From: CAZFVY01 sp964522665
GTDB lineage: Bacteria; Verrucomicrobiota; Verrucomicrobiia; Limisphaerales; CAZFVY01
Direction of reading: 5' to 3'
Assembly: GCA_964522665.1 (NCBI GenBank)
Contig: CAZFVY010000153.1
Location: 1-10,979 of the forward strand
Length of the DNA: 10,979 bases
Of the stretch, positions 1 through 7,146 are shown in pieces (positions within the stretch are counted from its first letter, which is position 1; each line of letters opens with the position of its first letter). Both the position numbers and the translations under genes were made by a program. The notes below the pieces were generated by a model. That model worked only from the letters and a program-made list of their open reading frames with translations, made no database searches and had not been told where the DNA came from.

Positions 1-3
1 TGG

Positions 4-1131
4 TCAAACGATTGGCCAATTCGGCATGAAAGCATTTTCAAAACACGCTCTAAGCTTCAGCCAATTGAATGGGCTGAAGTCCACGGCGAGGACCTTCTTG
101 ATCTGTTCGGGGTCGGTCGTGTTCAACGCCCTGGCGATACCGCTTTTGAGTCTAAGCCCCTGCCTGGCGAAAACGAAGCTGGGGCGATTGGCGTCCAGCT
201 CGCCACCGAAAGCGCGGATTGCAGACACGATGTGTCGGAGTTGCGCCTCCGTTAAGTTGAGCTCAGGAACGGCATCCCTGATCCTTTGATTGATCCGATC
301 AAGCTCCGGGCCGTCCAGTCTTTCACTCCAAACGCGCTGCGCGGTGTGGAGCGTGCCCTGCCATTTGTAGATGAGCGTCTGGGTCATCCCGTCCCATTGA
401 TTCGACACAACCTCGAACCCGGGGTCGCCGAGCTTGAAGGGAAGTTCGACCAGTAGGTCCGGCCCAGTTCCTTCCGGGTATCTAGCTTCCAGAGCCACGA
501 TTTCGTCCTCTAGCGTCCGCCCGGGCCGGTAGTCGGCGAGCTTCAACAGGCCGCAGCCAATGCTTCGGAAGTCCAGTCGGAGGACGCTTTCGATATGCTT
601 TGGGTCCGTGGAGTTTAGCGCTTTGGCGACCCGGTTCTTCAAGTTCAATCCTTGGCGGGCGACCGCAAGACTTTTTGGATTCGGGAATTGGCGCCGCCCA
701 AAGAATTGGATCGCCCAGATCGCGGCGTCGATTTGCGCGTCGGTCAAATTAAGATCCGGTACCGCGGCGCGAATATCGTGTTTCAGATGAGTGAGGAGTG
801 GGGACTCGACTTGTTTGCTCCATACGCGCTGTTCGCCATAGAGCCGGCCCTTCCACTTATAGATCAAGGTCTGCACCTGGCCTTCCCACGTACATTTCAC
901 GAATTCAGCCTCAGGGTCGCGCTCGTCGAACGGCAACCCCGTCAACCGAATCGGCCCGCTTGGGTCAGGCGTCGAGTCGGCGTTTTCCGTGGTGTCGAGA
1001 TCCATCTTGCTGCAGTCCGGTCGCTGTCCGTGAGCCTCACTGAAGGACGGTCGCGGGCCGGACTCTTCCAAATAAGCCAACCGTCGCTCGTATGTCAATT
1101 CTGAGGGTGTCGGCGGGCAGGGCAAACGCAT
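4..1131 (-). CDS. Unrecognised protein made of two tandem copies of a 125-residue unit
   Basis: The 375-residue product matches no family I recognise. Residues 1-58 are polar, Pro/Ser/Asp-rich and look disordered. Residues 66-190 and 230-354 are two copies of one unit at an exact offset of 164 residues, with no gap and about half the residues identical (61 of 125 by hand count). Shared blocks include QTLIYKW (87-93 and 251-257), QRVWS, AVP[DE]LNLT, ARQGL, and ALN[ST]TDP followed by a VL..DF ending. The second half of each unit looks helical. There is no signal peptide or membrane segment, so the product is probably cytoplasmic. The ATG at 1131 is preceded by a weak purine stretch (AAAGAG); an internal ATG at 1005 would drop the disordered leader. 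GC content in stretches I counted (about 43-57 %) is lower than in the hydrolase genes, consistent with an accessory gene. Function unknown. Confidence 0.72.
   Translation of the reverse strand: MRLPCPPTPSELTYERRLAYLEESGPRPSFSEAHGQRPDCSKMDLDTTENADSTPDPSGPIRLTGLPFDERDPEAEFVKCTWEGQVQTLIYKWKGRLYGEQRVWSKQVESPLLTHLKHDIRAAVPDLNLTDAQIDAAIWAIQFFGRRQFPNPKSLAVARQGLNLKNRVAKALNSTDPKHIESVLRLDFRSIGCGLLKLADYRPGRTLEDEIVALEARYPEGTGPDLLVELPFKLGDPGFEVVSNQWDGMTQTLIYKWQGTLHTAQRVWSERLDGPELDRINQRIRDAVPELNLTEAQLRHIVSAIRAFGGELDANRPSFVFARQGLRLKSGIARALNTTDPEQIKKVLAVDFSPFNWLKLRACFENAFMPNWPIV
70..444 (-). repeat. Copy B of the internal 125-codon duplication
   Basis: This encodes residues 230-354 of the protein at 4-1131 and is the second copy of the unit at 562-936. 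The two copies are joined by a linker of about 39 residues (191-229). The same order of conserved anchors is present, with conservative changes at many other positions (for example D to E before LNLT and after it). Confidence 0.85.
562..936 (-). repeat. Copy A of the internal 125-codon duplication
   Basis: This encodes residues 66-190 of the protein at 4-1131. It aligns without gaps to copy B at 70-444, with a period of exactly 492 bases. Conserved anchors are LPF, W82, QTLIYKW, QRVWS, LNLT, ARQGL and STDP. Divergence to about half identity at protein level, with no indels, points to an old duplication held under selection. Confidence 0.85.
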
Positions 1132-1511
1132 CTACTCTTTGAGCCCGCGACCGTTTTCAACCAATCCCAAGGTGATTGAGCCAGTTGGCAGGTTGGCGTC
1201 GCTAGCGCCGACCTTGGGTGGTTGAAACACGGGTAATCAACCGCAACGCGGTGGTGTACGTTTGGTCGAGCGACTTCGGACCGGGGCCAAAACCCTTCCA
1301 GGGTTTGTAAGACTTTTGTTGCCGCCCCCCCGGGTAGCCCGTGCCGTGCAACCCGGGGCTTTAAGACAGAATCCCTCCAGGATTCATTCAGTTCGCGGCC
1401 GCTAATGCATTCGATCACACTCGTTCGGCAAGGAGCGCTCCGCCACGATTCATCTGCTAGGATCTAGACGCGTTAGCCCTGCGTCGGCGGGTGGCCGCCA
1501 CCAGCCGAACC
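1132..1511. repeat. Non-coding patch rich in short inverted repeats (REP/MITE-like)
   Basis: No convincing gene lies in these 380 bases. The stretch 1162-1441 carries at least eight short inverted repeats: 1162-1166/1174-1178; 1190-1198/1206-1214 (one G-T pair); 1220-1225/1237-1242; 1240-1244/1248-1252; 1290-1296/1300-1306 (AAACCCT, 3-base loop, AGGGTTT); 1328-1335/1351-1358 (CCCCGGGT...ACCCGGGG); 1369-1374/1380-1385 (GAATCC...GGATTC); and the 10-base palindrome GGAGCGCTCC at 1432-1441. A C7 run sits at 1325-1331. This density in one intergenic gap resembles dispersed palindromic elements that I recall from Verrucomicrobiota and Planctomycetota genomes. Copy number elsewhere cannot be seen from this window. 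It lies between the upstream side of the 4-1131 gene and the end of the 1512-2576 gene, both on the minus strand, so it may also contain the promoter of the former. Confidence 0.55.
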
Positions 1512-2576
1512 TCAGCCGGCGCGCCTGAGGAATGGCAATACGTCGCGCGTAAAGTACGGTTCCTCCGTGCACCAAAAGATAAAATCCGTCTTGAGGGTGC
1601 GGCGCGCGAAATCGTAGATGTCGCCAACGGTCATTCGCTTGCCGGTCTTGACGTTCTTTTGAGAATAATTGCCGTCTTGGACGGCGTAACCGATGACGAG
1701 CGCGTCTCCCTTTGCCGACGCAAAGTGATAGCTATGGTTCATCTGGGCTTTTTTATACGGGATCAGGTCTGGGCCGCCGATTCCGACGCCGAGCTTTTTC
1801 GCGGATTCAAACAGTGAGGCAAGGTAGCCCTTATCGTCCCAGGGCAGCCATTCACCGGGCATGAAGTTCGCGTATTGAATGACCGCGGAATGTTGGAAGG
1901 CCGCTCTGGCCGCGGCCATGTTTGCGCGGATTGCGTCGCGATAGCCGGGTGGGGTGAAGCCAGGCGGATGGAATTTGCCGGTCGAACCAAAATCGACGGC
2001 CGTCTCGGGCAAATTGATGCCGGCCAGTTCGCCGTCGAACCGACGCGCCAACGCTCCCAGCAATTTGTGGAATCGATCCGCGACCGCCGGGTCCCAGCGG
2101 CGCGCGACCCAGCCGGCGACCCGGGGTTGGGCATCGTGATCGTTCGCGAACTCGTATTGCGGATCGGCGCCGTGGTGGTACTCCGGCTCAGTCTGCAGAT
2201 ACATCGGCACATTCTTGATCTTCGGCGAGAAGGAGACGTCTTGGAGTTGCAGGAAAAGGCGTTTGCCCTTGGATTTCAAGAACGCGAGGTCGGCGGCAAT
2301 TTCAGAAAAATCGTATCGATCCTTGGCCGGTTCAAGCTTTCGCCAGGGGTAGGCAATTTGAGCGCCGGCGAAGGCGGGTTCATCGGAAAACTCTTTCCGA
2401 TGAATATCTTCGCGGGTCTGGCCGAAGAAGGCGTAGTTCCGGGGCGGCGCTTTTTCGGTCGCGGAGAGTACCGCGGGCGCGAGCGACGAAAGCAGGAGGG
2501 CCGCGAGGCAGGCGAAGGCCCGACTTTGCCGGCGGTGGGCGAGCGCAACTGGTTTGGAAGCTGGGCGGCGTGTCAC
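1512..2576 (-). CDS. Exported TIM-barrel glycoside hydrolase-like protein, family unassigned
   Basis: The 354-residue product has a signal peptide at about residues 1-39 (Arg-rich n-region, hydrophobic FACLAALLLSSLAPAVLSA), so it is exported. The segment YPWRKLEPAKDRYDFSEI (76-93) is the typical beta1/beta2 signature of clan-A glycoside hydrolases (W..lEP..g.YdF), followed by a KGKRLFLQLQD strand. INLPET (E191) sits where the acid/base at the end of strand 4 is expected, and FWCTEEPYF (E338/E339) could supply the nucleophile near the C-terminus. I cannot place it in a numbered GH family. The start is a GTG; no ATG exists before residue 125, and only this start gives a signal peptide. It begins 13 bases after the stop of the GH18 gene, which suggests one transcript. 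Hydrolase fold is likely; substrate unknown. Confidence 0.75.
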   Translation of the reverse strand: MTRRPASKPVALAHRRQSRAFACLAALLLSSLAPAVLSATEKAPPRNYAFFGQTREDIHRKEFSDEPAFAGAQIAYPWRKLEPAKDRYDFSEIAADLAFLKSKGKRLFLQLQDVSFSPKIKNVPMYLQTEPEYHHGADPQYEFANDHDAQPRVAGWVARRWDPAVADRFHKLLGALARRFDGELAGINLPETAVDFGSTGKFHPPGFTPPGYRDAIRANMAAARAAFQHSAVIQYANFMPGEWLPWDDKGYLASLFESAKKLGVGIGGPDLIPYKKAQMNHSYHFASAKGDALVIGYAVQDGNYSQKNVKTGKRMTVGDIYDFARRTLKTDFIFWCTEEPYFTRDVLPFLRRAG

Positions 2577-2589
2577 GAGGGATGCCCGT

Positions 2590-3984
2590 CTAGCGCGCCG
2601 GGTCGGTTACGGATGGCGCCTCAATCGGGAAAAGGCGCCGGCCATGAATCGGGACGATGGGCCCGTTCAGCAGAATCGGCCCGCCGAAGTCGGGGAGGTC
2701 GTTCGTCAACGTGCGCCAGGCGTTCGCGGTCAACTCGCCTGGCCAGGTTTCATGGGGCGCCGGTGGAGCGGGAAATCGGTGGCTGGGGTCGAGCTCACGA
2801 CGGGCGATTTGGGGTTCCGCGGCGGGCGGCACGGCGCGGGCCTTCTTCACGGCTTGGAGCAGGGGATCGCGTTGGCCGGGTGGCTGGCTTGGGCGGTAGC
2901 CGCCCCCCAGTTCCCAGATCATCACGCCGCCGAGACCGCGGTCGCGTGCGTAGCAAACCTTGGCCTGACACGCGCGTTCGTCGTCGTAGGAGACGAAACG
3001 GTCTTTGTTCGAGCCAGAGCGATTGAGCGTGAGATAGGCGGCTTGAGCGTTGGTGTCCCAGCGATACGCCTGCGGCTGGTAGAGCGTGGACATGATGACG
3101 TCGTAATTGGGCGAAATCGTCGTGGGCGCCTTGGTCCAACTTTCACGGGGCAGCGCGACGCCGCCGGTGGGCGTGCCGGCTCCGCCGCTCCAGACGACGC
3201 CAAAGAAGGCGATGCCAACCGCCAGTTTGGCCGGCGCGATGCCGTGCGCGATAAAATCGCTCACCACGCCATCAATCGAGGGCGCCAGCGCGCCGGTACT
3301 GGGGAAACGGTAGCCGCCGTCGAAGAGCGGGGAATTGAACCACGTGACCCATCCCGAGTATGGTCCCGCGAGGTCGTAGGTCATCAGATTGATTTGGTCG
3401 AATTTTCCCTGGAGCGAGGCGAAGAGCGCCGGCTGGGTCGCGACCGCCGCCGTCAGCAGCGGGCGCGGCGAAATCGAATCCAAGGCCGAGCGCAATTCAC
3501 TCACCAGTTGCCGGAAGCGGGGCGCGTCGCTCGCGTCCAACGGCTCCCAATCCAGGTCGATGCCGTCGTACCCGCGGGTGGTCATGAAACTGGTCAAACC
3601 GGCGACCAACGCTCCCCGATGCGCCGCGCCGGCGGCCGAGCGAAACGCCGATTGGGTGGCGCCGCCGCCAACGCTGATGAGGACTTTGCAGCCGGCCTGA
3701 TGCGCCCGGCTGACGACGTCCGCGGAGTTACTCGGGCTGATGACGTTGATCGCAGTGTTCAACGAGCCGTCCGGGTTCGGCGTCACGGCGAAATGGATTA
3801 CGTGGGTAACCGCGGTGAAATCGACATTGGAAGCGGCCATCGAATTCTGCACCCAACCGGGGTAGTACGCCGTGGTCCAGATTTCGGCGATGGCCGGCGC
3901 CGGCTTTAGCCATACGCAGGCTAGCCAGAGCAAGACCCAGCTTGCCGGTCGCGCGCGCGGCGCGAACGTTCGAATCCGACGCAT
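2590..3984 (-). CDS. Exported GH18 chitinase-like glycoside hydrolase
   Basis: The product resembles glycoside hydrolase family 18, which cleaves beta-1,4-linked N-acetylglucosamine polymers such as chitin, or related glycans, by substrate-assisted catalysis. Numbered from the ATG at 3984 (464 residues), the family motif DGIDLDWE lies at 140-147 with E147 as acid/base and the two upstream acidic residues intact. Also visible are the SVGG strand motif (104-107), QINLMTYD (197-204), and the W of VMIWELGGG near the barrel end (W357). A signal peptide covers about residues 1-33 (MRRIRTF... ending APAIA). The frame stays open back to a TTG at 4023, but the ATG gives a normal signal peptide and follows a possible promoter. 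About 80 residues after the barrel form a Pro-rich tail not typical of GH18. The next gene starts 13 bases downstream. Other GH18 activities (endo-beta-N-acetylglucosaminidase) are possible. Confidence 0.9.
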   Translation of the reverse strand: MRRIRTFAPRARPASWVLLWLACVWLKPAPAIAEIWTTAYYPGWVQNSMAASNVDFTAVTHVIHFAVTPNPDGSLNTAINVISPSNSADVVSRAHQAGCKVLISVGGGATQSAFRSAAGAAHRGALVAGLTSFMTTRGYDGIDLDWEPLDASDAPRFRQLVSELRSALDSISPRPLLTAAVATQPALFASLQGKFDQINLMTYDLAGPYSGWVTWFNSPLFDGGYRFPSTGALAPSIDGVVSDFIAHGIAPAKLAVGIAFFGVVWSGGAGTPTGGVALPRESWTKAPTTISPNYDVIMSTLYQPQAYRWDTNAQAAYLTLNRSGSNKDRFVSYDDERACQAKVCYARDRGLGGVMIWELGGGYRPSQPPGQRDPLLQAVKKARAVPPAAEPQIARRELDPSHRFPAPPAPHETWPGELTANAWRTLTNDLPDFGGPILLNGPIVPIHGRRLFPIEAPSVTDPAR

Positions 3985-3991
3985 AACCAAA

Positions 3992-4021
3992 AGTATAGCC
4001 GATCGGCGGCCGGCTTGTCGC
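3992..4021 (-). promoter_or_regulatory. Possible promoter for the GH18-hydrolase operon
   Basis: Reading the minus strand, GCGACA (4021-4016) and TATACT (3997-3992) are separated by 18 bases and resemble sigma-70 -35 and -10 boxes (4/6 and 5/6 matches). The -10 box ends 7 bases before the ATG at 3984, so transcription would start at or next to the start codon and give a leaderless or nearly leaderless mRNA. No Shine-Dalgarno sequence precedes this ATG, which fits. Based on consensus matching only. Confidence 0.35.
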
Positions 4022-4104
4022 AAGAAATCATTCAGAGCGCGGAGCGGCGTATCGCTGGTTCGGCTCCCTCCGCCAAACCGTCTCGCGAATCGCGCGCGCC
4101 GCGG

Positions 4105-5232
4105 TCAGGCGATATGCGCGCCCTGGGTTTCGACGTAAAGTGAGTAGAGAGATTGGCTGCCGGTCATAAAAAGGCGGTTGCGCTTGCTCCCGCCGAAACA
4201 AAGATTCGAGCAAATCTCCGGCAGCAGAATCTGGCCGATCCGCACGCCGTCGGGAGCGAAGATCTGCACGCCATCGTAGCCCTCGCCCGCCCAACCCGAG
4301 CCGGCCCAAATGTTGCCATCGACGTCGGCGCGAATGCCGTCCGCCAGGCCGGCGAATTCGTGATCGCCGACCTTCATTTTCATAGAAGTGAATTCACGGC
4401 CGTTGGCGACTTTCCGCCCCTCATCGGTAACATCGAAAACCATGATATTGCGCGGGGCCTCGGGATAGTGCGTCGCGCCGGTGTCCACGACGTAGAGGCG
4501 CTTGTAGTCGGGCGAGAAGCAGAGTCCGTTTGGCTTGAACATCTGATCGATCACTTTGTCCATCTTGCCGGTCTTGGCGTCGATCCGATAAACGGCCTCT
4601 TTAAGCAAGAGGTCGCCTTTGTGGCCTTCGTAGTTCATCAGCGCGCCGTAGCCGGGGTCGGTGAACCAGACGGCGCCATCGGGGTGCACAACGATGTCGT
4701 TGGGCGCGTTGAGTGGTTTGCCATCCCATTTATCCGCGAGGACGGTGACGGAGCCGTTGTACTCATAGCGCACGACCCGGCGGTTCCCGTGCTCACAAGT
4801 CAGTTGGCGGCCTTCGTAATCAAACGTATTCCCGTTGCCGTAGGCGGACGGCTGACGGAAAACGCTGACGTGGCCATCCTCTTCGAGCCAGCGCATCTGG
4901 CGGTCGTTCGGAATGTCGCTCCACACCAGGTAGCGACCGCTCCCGTTCCAGGCCGGTCCTTCGGCCCACAGGGAGCCGGTGTGGAGTCGTTGAATCGGCG
5001 CGTTGCCGATCTTGTATTTCGCAAAACGTTTATCGAGCGCGATGACGTCGGGATCGGGGTAGCGAATCGGAATCTTGCCGCTCCAGTCGCGCGTTTCGGC
5101 CCAGGCGGAGGGCGCGAAAACGGACGCGGCGGCGGCCGTGGCCGCCCGGCTCAGGAACGCGCGCCGATCGAGCGCGCGGGCCGTGGTGTCTGCGGGAGAT
5201 TCTGCGCTTGGAGCAGAGGCGTTCGGCTTCAT
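4105..5232 (-). CDS. Tat-exported SMP-30/gluconolactonase-like beta-propeller
   Basis: The product belongs to the SMP-30/gluconolactonase/LRE-like family of six-bladed beta-propellers, whose characterised members hydrolyse sugar lactones using one divalent metal. Numbered from the ATG at 5232 (375 residues), a twin-arginine signal lies at residues 22-45 (DRRAFLSR, then an Ala-rich core ending SAWA), so it is exported folded. The four metal-ligand positions of the family appear intact: E91 (WAEGPAW), N178 (APND), N235 (KPNG) and D298 (LADG). Blade motifs such as HPDGAVWFTDPGYG and FSPDYKRLYVVD are clear. The frame runs back to a TTG at 5298, but the ATG at 5232 gives a standard Tat signal. It ends 121 bases before the GH18 ATG and diverges from the DUF4038 gene. 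Export implies extracytoplasmic lactone or ester hydrolysis during sugar-acid use; the exact substrate is unknown. Confidence 0.9.
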   Translation of the reverse strand: MKPNASAPSAESPADTTARALDRRAFLSRAATAAAASVFAPSAWAETRDWSGKIPIRYPDPDVIALDKRFAKYKIGNAPIQRLHTGSLWAEGPAWNGSGRYLVWSDIPNDRQMRWLEEDGHVSVFRQPSAYGNGNTFDYEGRQLTCEHGNRRVVRYEYNGSVTVLADKWDGKPLNAPNDIVVHPDGAVWFTDPGYGALMNYEGHKGDLLLKEAVYRIDAKTGKMDKVIDQMFKPNGLCFSPDYKRLYVVDTGATHYPEAPRNIMVFDVTDEGRKVANGREFTSMKMKVGDHEFAGLADGIRADVDGNIWAGSGWAGEGYDGVQIFAPDGVRIGQILLPEICSNLCFGGSKRNRLFMTGSQSLYSLYVETQGAHIA

Positions 5233-5389
5233 GAAAGGTTTCAAGGTTACCGGGATTGCGTGTGGGTTGAGGTTGCCGCGGCCTCGGCTCGGTTTCAAGC
5301 CTGGAATTGAGCCGGCGTTCGCGCCGAGGCGGACGCGGATCGAATCCGCGCTTGCCGCCCGGGCGGGCCAGAGGTACTAAACGGTCATC
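5233..5389. promoter_or_regulatory. Divergent control region with three inverted repeats
   Basis: These 157 bases separate the divergent SMP-30-like and DUF4038 genes and must hold both promoters. Three inverted repeats lie close together on the side of the DUF4038 gene: CGGCG-TTCG-CGCCG at 5313-5326, CGCGGAT-CGA-ATCCGCG at 5334-5350, and the 12-base palindrome CCGCCCGGGCGG at 5355-5366. The last lies within the spacer of the putative plus-strand promoter and the second ends one base before its -35 box, so either could be an operator. High GC makes chance palindromes common, so this is tentative. Confidence 0.4.
5352..5380 (+). promoter_or_regulatory. Possible promoter for the DUF4038 hydrolase gene
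   Basis: TTGCCG (5352-5357) and TACTAA (5375-5380) are 17 bases apart and resemble -35 and -10 boxes (4/6 each). The -10 box ends 9 bases before the ATG at 5390, so the transcript would have almost no leader, matching the arrangement seen in front of the GH18 gene. The only purine-rich stretch (AGAGG, near 5370-5374) is too far from the ATG to act as a ribosome binding site. Confidence 0.3.
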
Positions 5390-7078
5390 ATGCGACTATT
5401 TCTCCTGGCTTGGGGTCTGTTTGCCGCGCTCTCGATTCGCTCCGCTGAGGCGGCCAACCGTGAAGTTCAGAAAACCGAGGCGAACGTGCCGGTCGAGATT
5501 ACCTTAACCGCGCGGAATCCCCATTCCGACCCGTTCAATCAAGTCACGCTCGACCTGCTTTTCACCGACGCGCGTGGCAACGTGTTTCGCGTCCCGGCTT
5601 TTTGGGCGGGTGGCGCGGCGTGGAAGGCGCGGTACGCGTCGGGCGCGCTGGGCCGGCATACTTGGAAAAGCGACTGCTCCGCCGCGGACGATTTGGGGCT
5701 GCACGGTCAGCACGGCGTCGTCGAGATTGCCTGGTACCGGGGCGAGAATCCCCTTTATCGGCACGGCCCGATTCGAGTGGCGACGGACAAACGGCATCTC
5801 GCGCACGCCGACGGGACGCCGTTCTTCTGGCTGGGCGATACGTGGTGGATGGGCTTGTCTCACCGCCTGCGCTGGCCGGGCGAGTTTCAGGAACTGGCGG
5901 CGGATCGCAAGGCGAAGGGATTCAACGTCGTGCAAATCGTCGCGGGACTATATCCGGACATGTTTCCGTTCGATCCTCGGGGCGCGAACGAGGCCGGATT
6001 TCCGTGGGCGACGAATTACTCCGCGATCCGGCCGGAGTATTTCGACGCCGTGGATACGCGCCTACGCTACCTGGTCGAGCAAGGATTTACCCCCTGCATC
6101 GTCGGCGCGTGGGGCTACTTTCTCCCGTGGATGGGCGTGGAAAAGGCCAAACAACACTGGCGGTATCTTATCGCGCGCTATGGCGCGTGGCCGGTCGTCT
6201 GGTGTACGGCGGGTGAGGCGAATCTTCCGTGGTATCTGGCCAAAGGCTTCCCGTATGACGATCGCGAACAGGTTCACGGGTGGACCGAGGTGACCCGCTA
6301 CATAAGGGCGACCGATCCGTATCACCGGCTGCTCACGCTCCATCCGACGGGCCTGGGCGCGCTGAACGCCCGGGGCGCCATCGACGACGCCTCGCTCCTG
6401 GATTTCGATATGTTGCAAACCCCGCACGGCCGGCGCGACGCGGTCGGGCGCACGGTGGGGGCGATGACCAACGCGTTCAACTTGCGGCCGATCATGCCGG
6501 TCTTAAATGGCGAGGCGAGTTATGAGATGTTGGGGGATAAAATCCCCGCGGATTGGCCCCGCGCGATGTTTTGGATTTGCCTGCTCAACGGCGCGGCGGG
6601 CCACACCTACGGGGCCAACGGAATCTGGCAGTGCAATCGCCCGGGCGACCCGCACGGCGCCTCGCCGCATGGCGGGAGTTACGGCGTCATTCCGTGGAAC
6701 GACGCGATGCGCCTGGCCGGCTCAAGGCAGATCGGTCTGGGCAAGAAATTCCTCACGCAATTTCCGTGGGACCGATTGACGCCGCAGCCGCGGACGGTCG
6801 CCTGGGGGGACGCGGTTGAACCTGCGGGTAAAGCTGCATTTTCGCCCTGGGCCGCCGGCATCGAGGATCGTTTGAAGATCATCTATTCGCTCGACCCGCG
6901 CGCCGTCCAAGTGAGCGGGTTGCGTCCCGGGGCGGCGTACCGCTACGTCGGTTTTGATCCGGTGACCGGTGAGCAGGCGGCGGCGATTAAAATCGTGGCG
7001 AACGAGCGGGGCGAGTGGCTCGGCGCCGCGCCGGCGCATGGTCACGATTGGGTGGGCGCGCTGGAACTGAAACGTTAG
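5390..7078 (+). CDS. Exported DUF5060-DUF4038 glycoside hydrolase (GH140-like)
   Basis: The 562-residue product carries a signal peptide at 1-22 and three regions: a beta-rich DUF5060-like domain (about 25-130), a DUF4038 TIM barrel (about 135-455, opening with DGTPFFWLGDTWWMGL), and a C-terminal beta domain (about 465-560) like the putative collagen-binding domain that often follows DUF4038. DUF4038 includes GH140 apiosidases acting on apiose side chains of pectin. VVWCTAGEANLP (E276) sits where I expect the acid/base motif, usually GGD.N, and VLNGEASYE (E375) where the nucleophile is expected; their spacing of 99 residues suits the barrel. Glu instead of Asp at the first site may mark a different clade. 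It diverges from the SMP-30-like gene and converges on the sulfatase. Hydrolase identity is strong; apiosidase activity is only a guess. Confidence 0.88.
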   Translation: MRLFLLAWGLFAALSIRSAEAANREVQKTEANVPVEITLTARNPHSDPFNQVTLDLLFTDARGNVFRVPAFWAGGAAWKARYASGALGRHTWKSDCSAADDLGLHGQHGVVEIAWYRGENPLYRHGPIRVATDKRHLAHADGTPFFWLGDTWWMGLSHRLRWPGEFQELAADRKAKGFNVVQIVAGLYPDMFPFDPRGANEAGFPWATNYSAIRPEYFDAVDTRLRYLVEQGFTPCIVGAWGYFLPWMGVEKAKQHWRYLIARYGAWPVVWCTAGEANLPWYLAKGFPYDDREQVHGWTEVTRYIRATDPYHRLLTLHPTGLGALNARGAIDDASLLDFDMLQTPHGRRDAVGRTVGAMTNAFNLRPIMPVLNGEASYEMLGDKIPADWPRAMFWICLLNGAAGHTYGANGIWQCNRPGDPHGASPHGGSYGVIPWNDAMRLAGSRQIGLGKKFLTQFPWDRLTPQPRTVAWGDAVEPAGKAAFSPWAAGIEDRLKIIYSLDPRAVQVSGLRPGAAYRYVGFDPVTGEQAAAIKIVANERGEWLGAAPAHGHDWVGALELKR

Positions 7079-7146
7079 TCCCGCGCCTTATTCGGTCCAC
7101 GCACTACGGCGCGCCTGGCACGGTGGGGCGGAAGAATCGTCTATGC

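Noticed and set aside
1095..1418. 107-codon minus-strand open frame across the palindrome-rich patch
   Set aside because: The translation follows palindromic repeats, overlaps the start of the 4-1131 gene and looks like a spurious frame in a non-coding element.
1490..1502. GGTGGC-C-GCCACC palindrome just after the stop of the 1512-2576 gene as a terminator
   Set aside because: The stem would be only about 5 pairs with a 3-base loop and no T tract follows on the minus strand.
1875..3026. Plus-strand open frame of 383 codons spanning the two hydrolase genes
   Set aside because: It crosses a gene boundary on the other strand, ends in an Arg/Ser-rich low-complexity run and shows no recognisable motif.
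2554..3909. Long plus-strand open frame (451 codons) opposite the GH18 gene
   Set aside because: It is antisense to a gene with an intact catalytic motif. The product is Arg/Gly/Val-rich without domains, as expected for the shadow of a GC-rich coding strand.
4153..5310. Plus-strand open frame of 385 codons opposite the SMP-30-like gene
   Set aside because: Antisense shadow; the minus strand carries the Tat signal and all four metal ligands of the family.
7079..7146. Bidirectional terminator between the convergent DUF4038 and sulfatase genes
   Set aside because: The only arms (CGCGCC 7082-7087 and GGCGCG 7108-7113) enclose a 20-base loop and lack a T tract.
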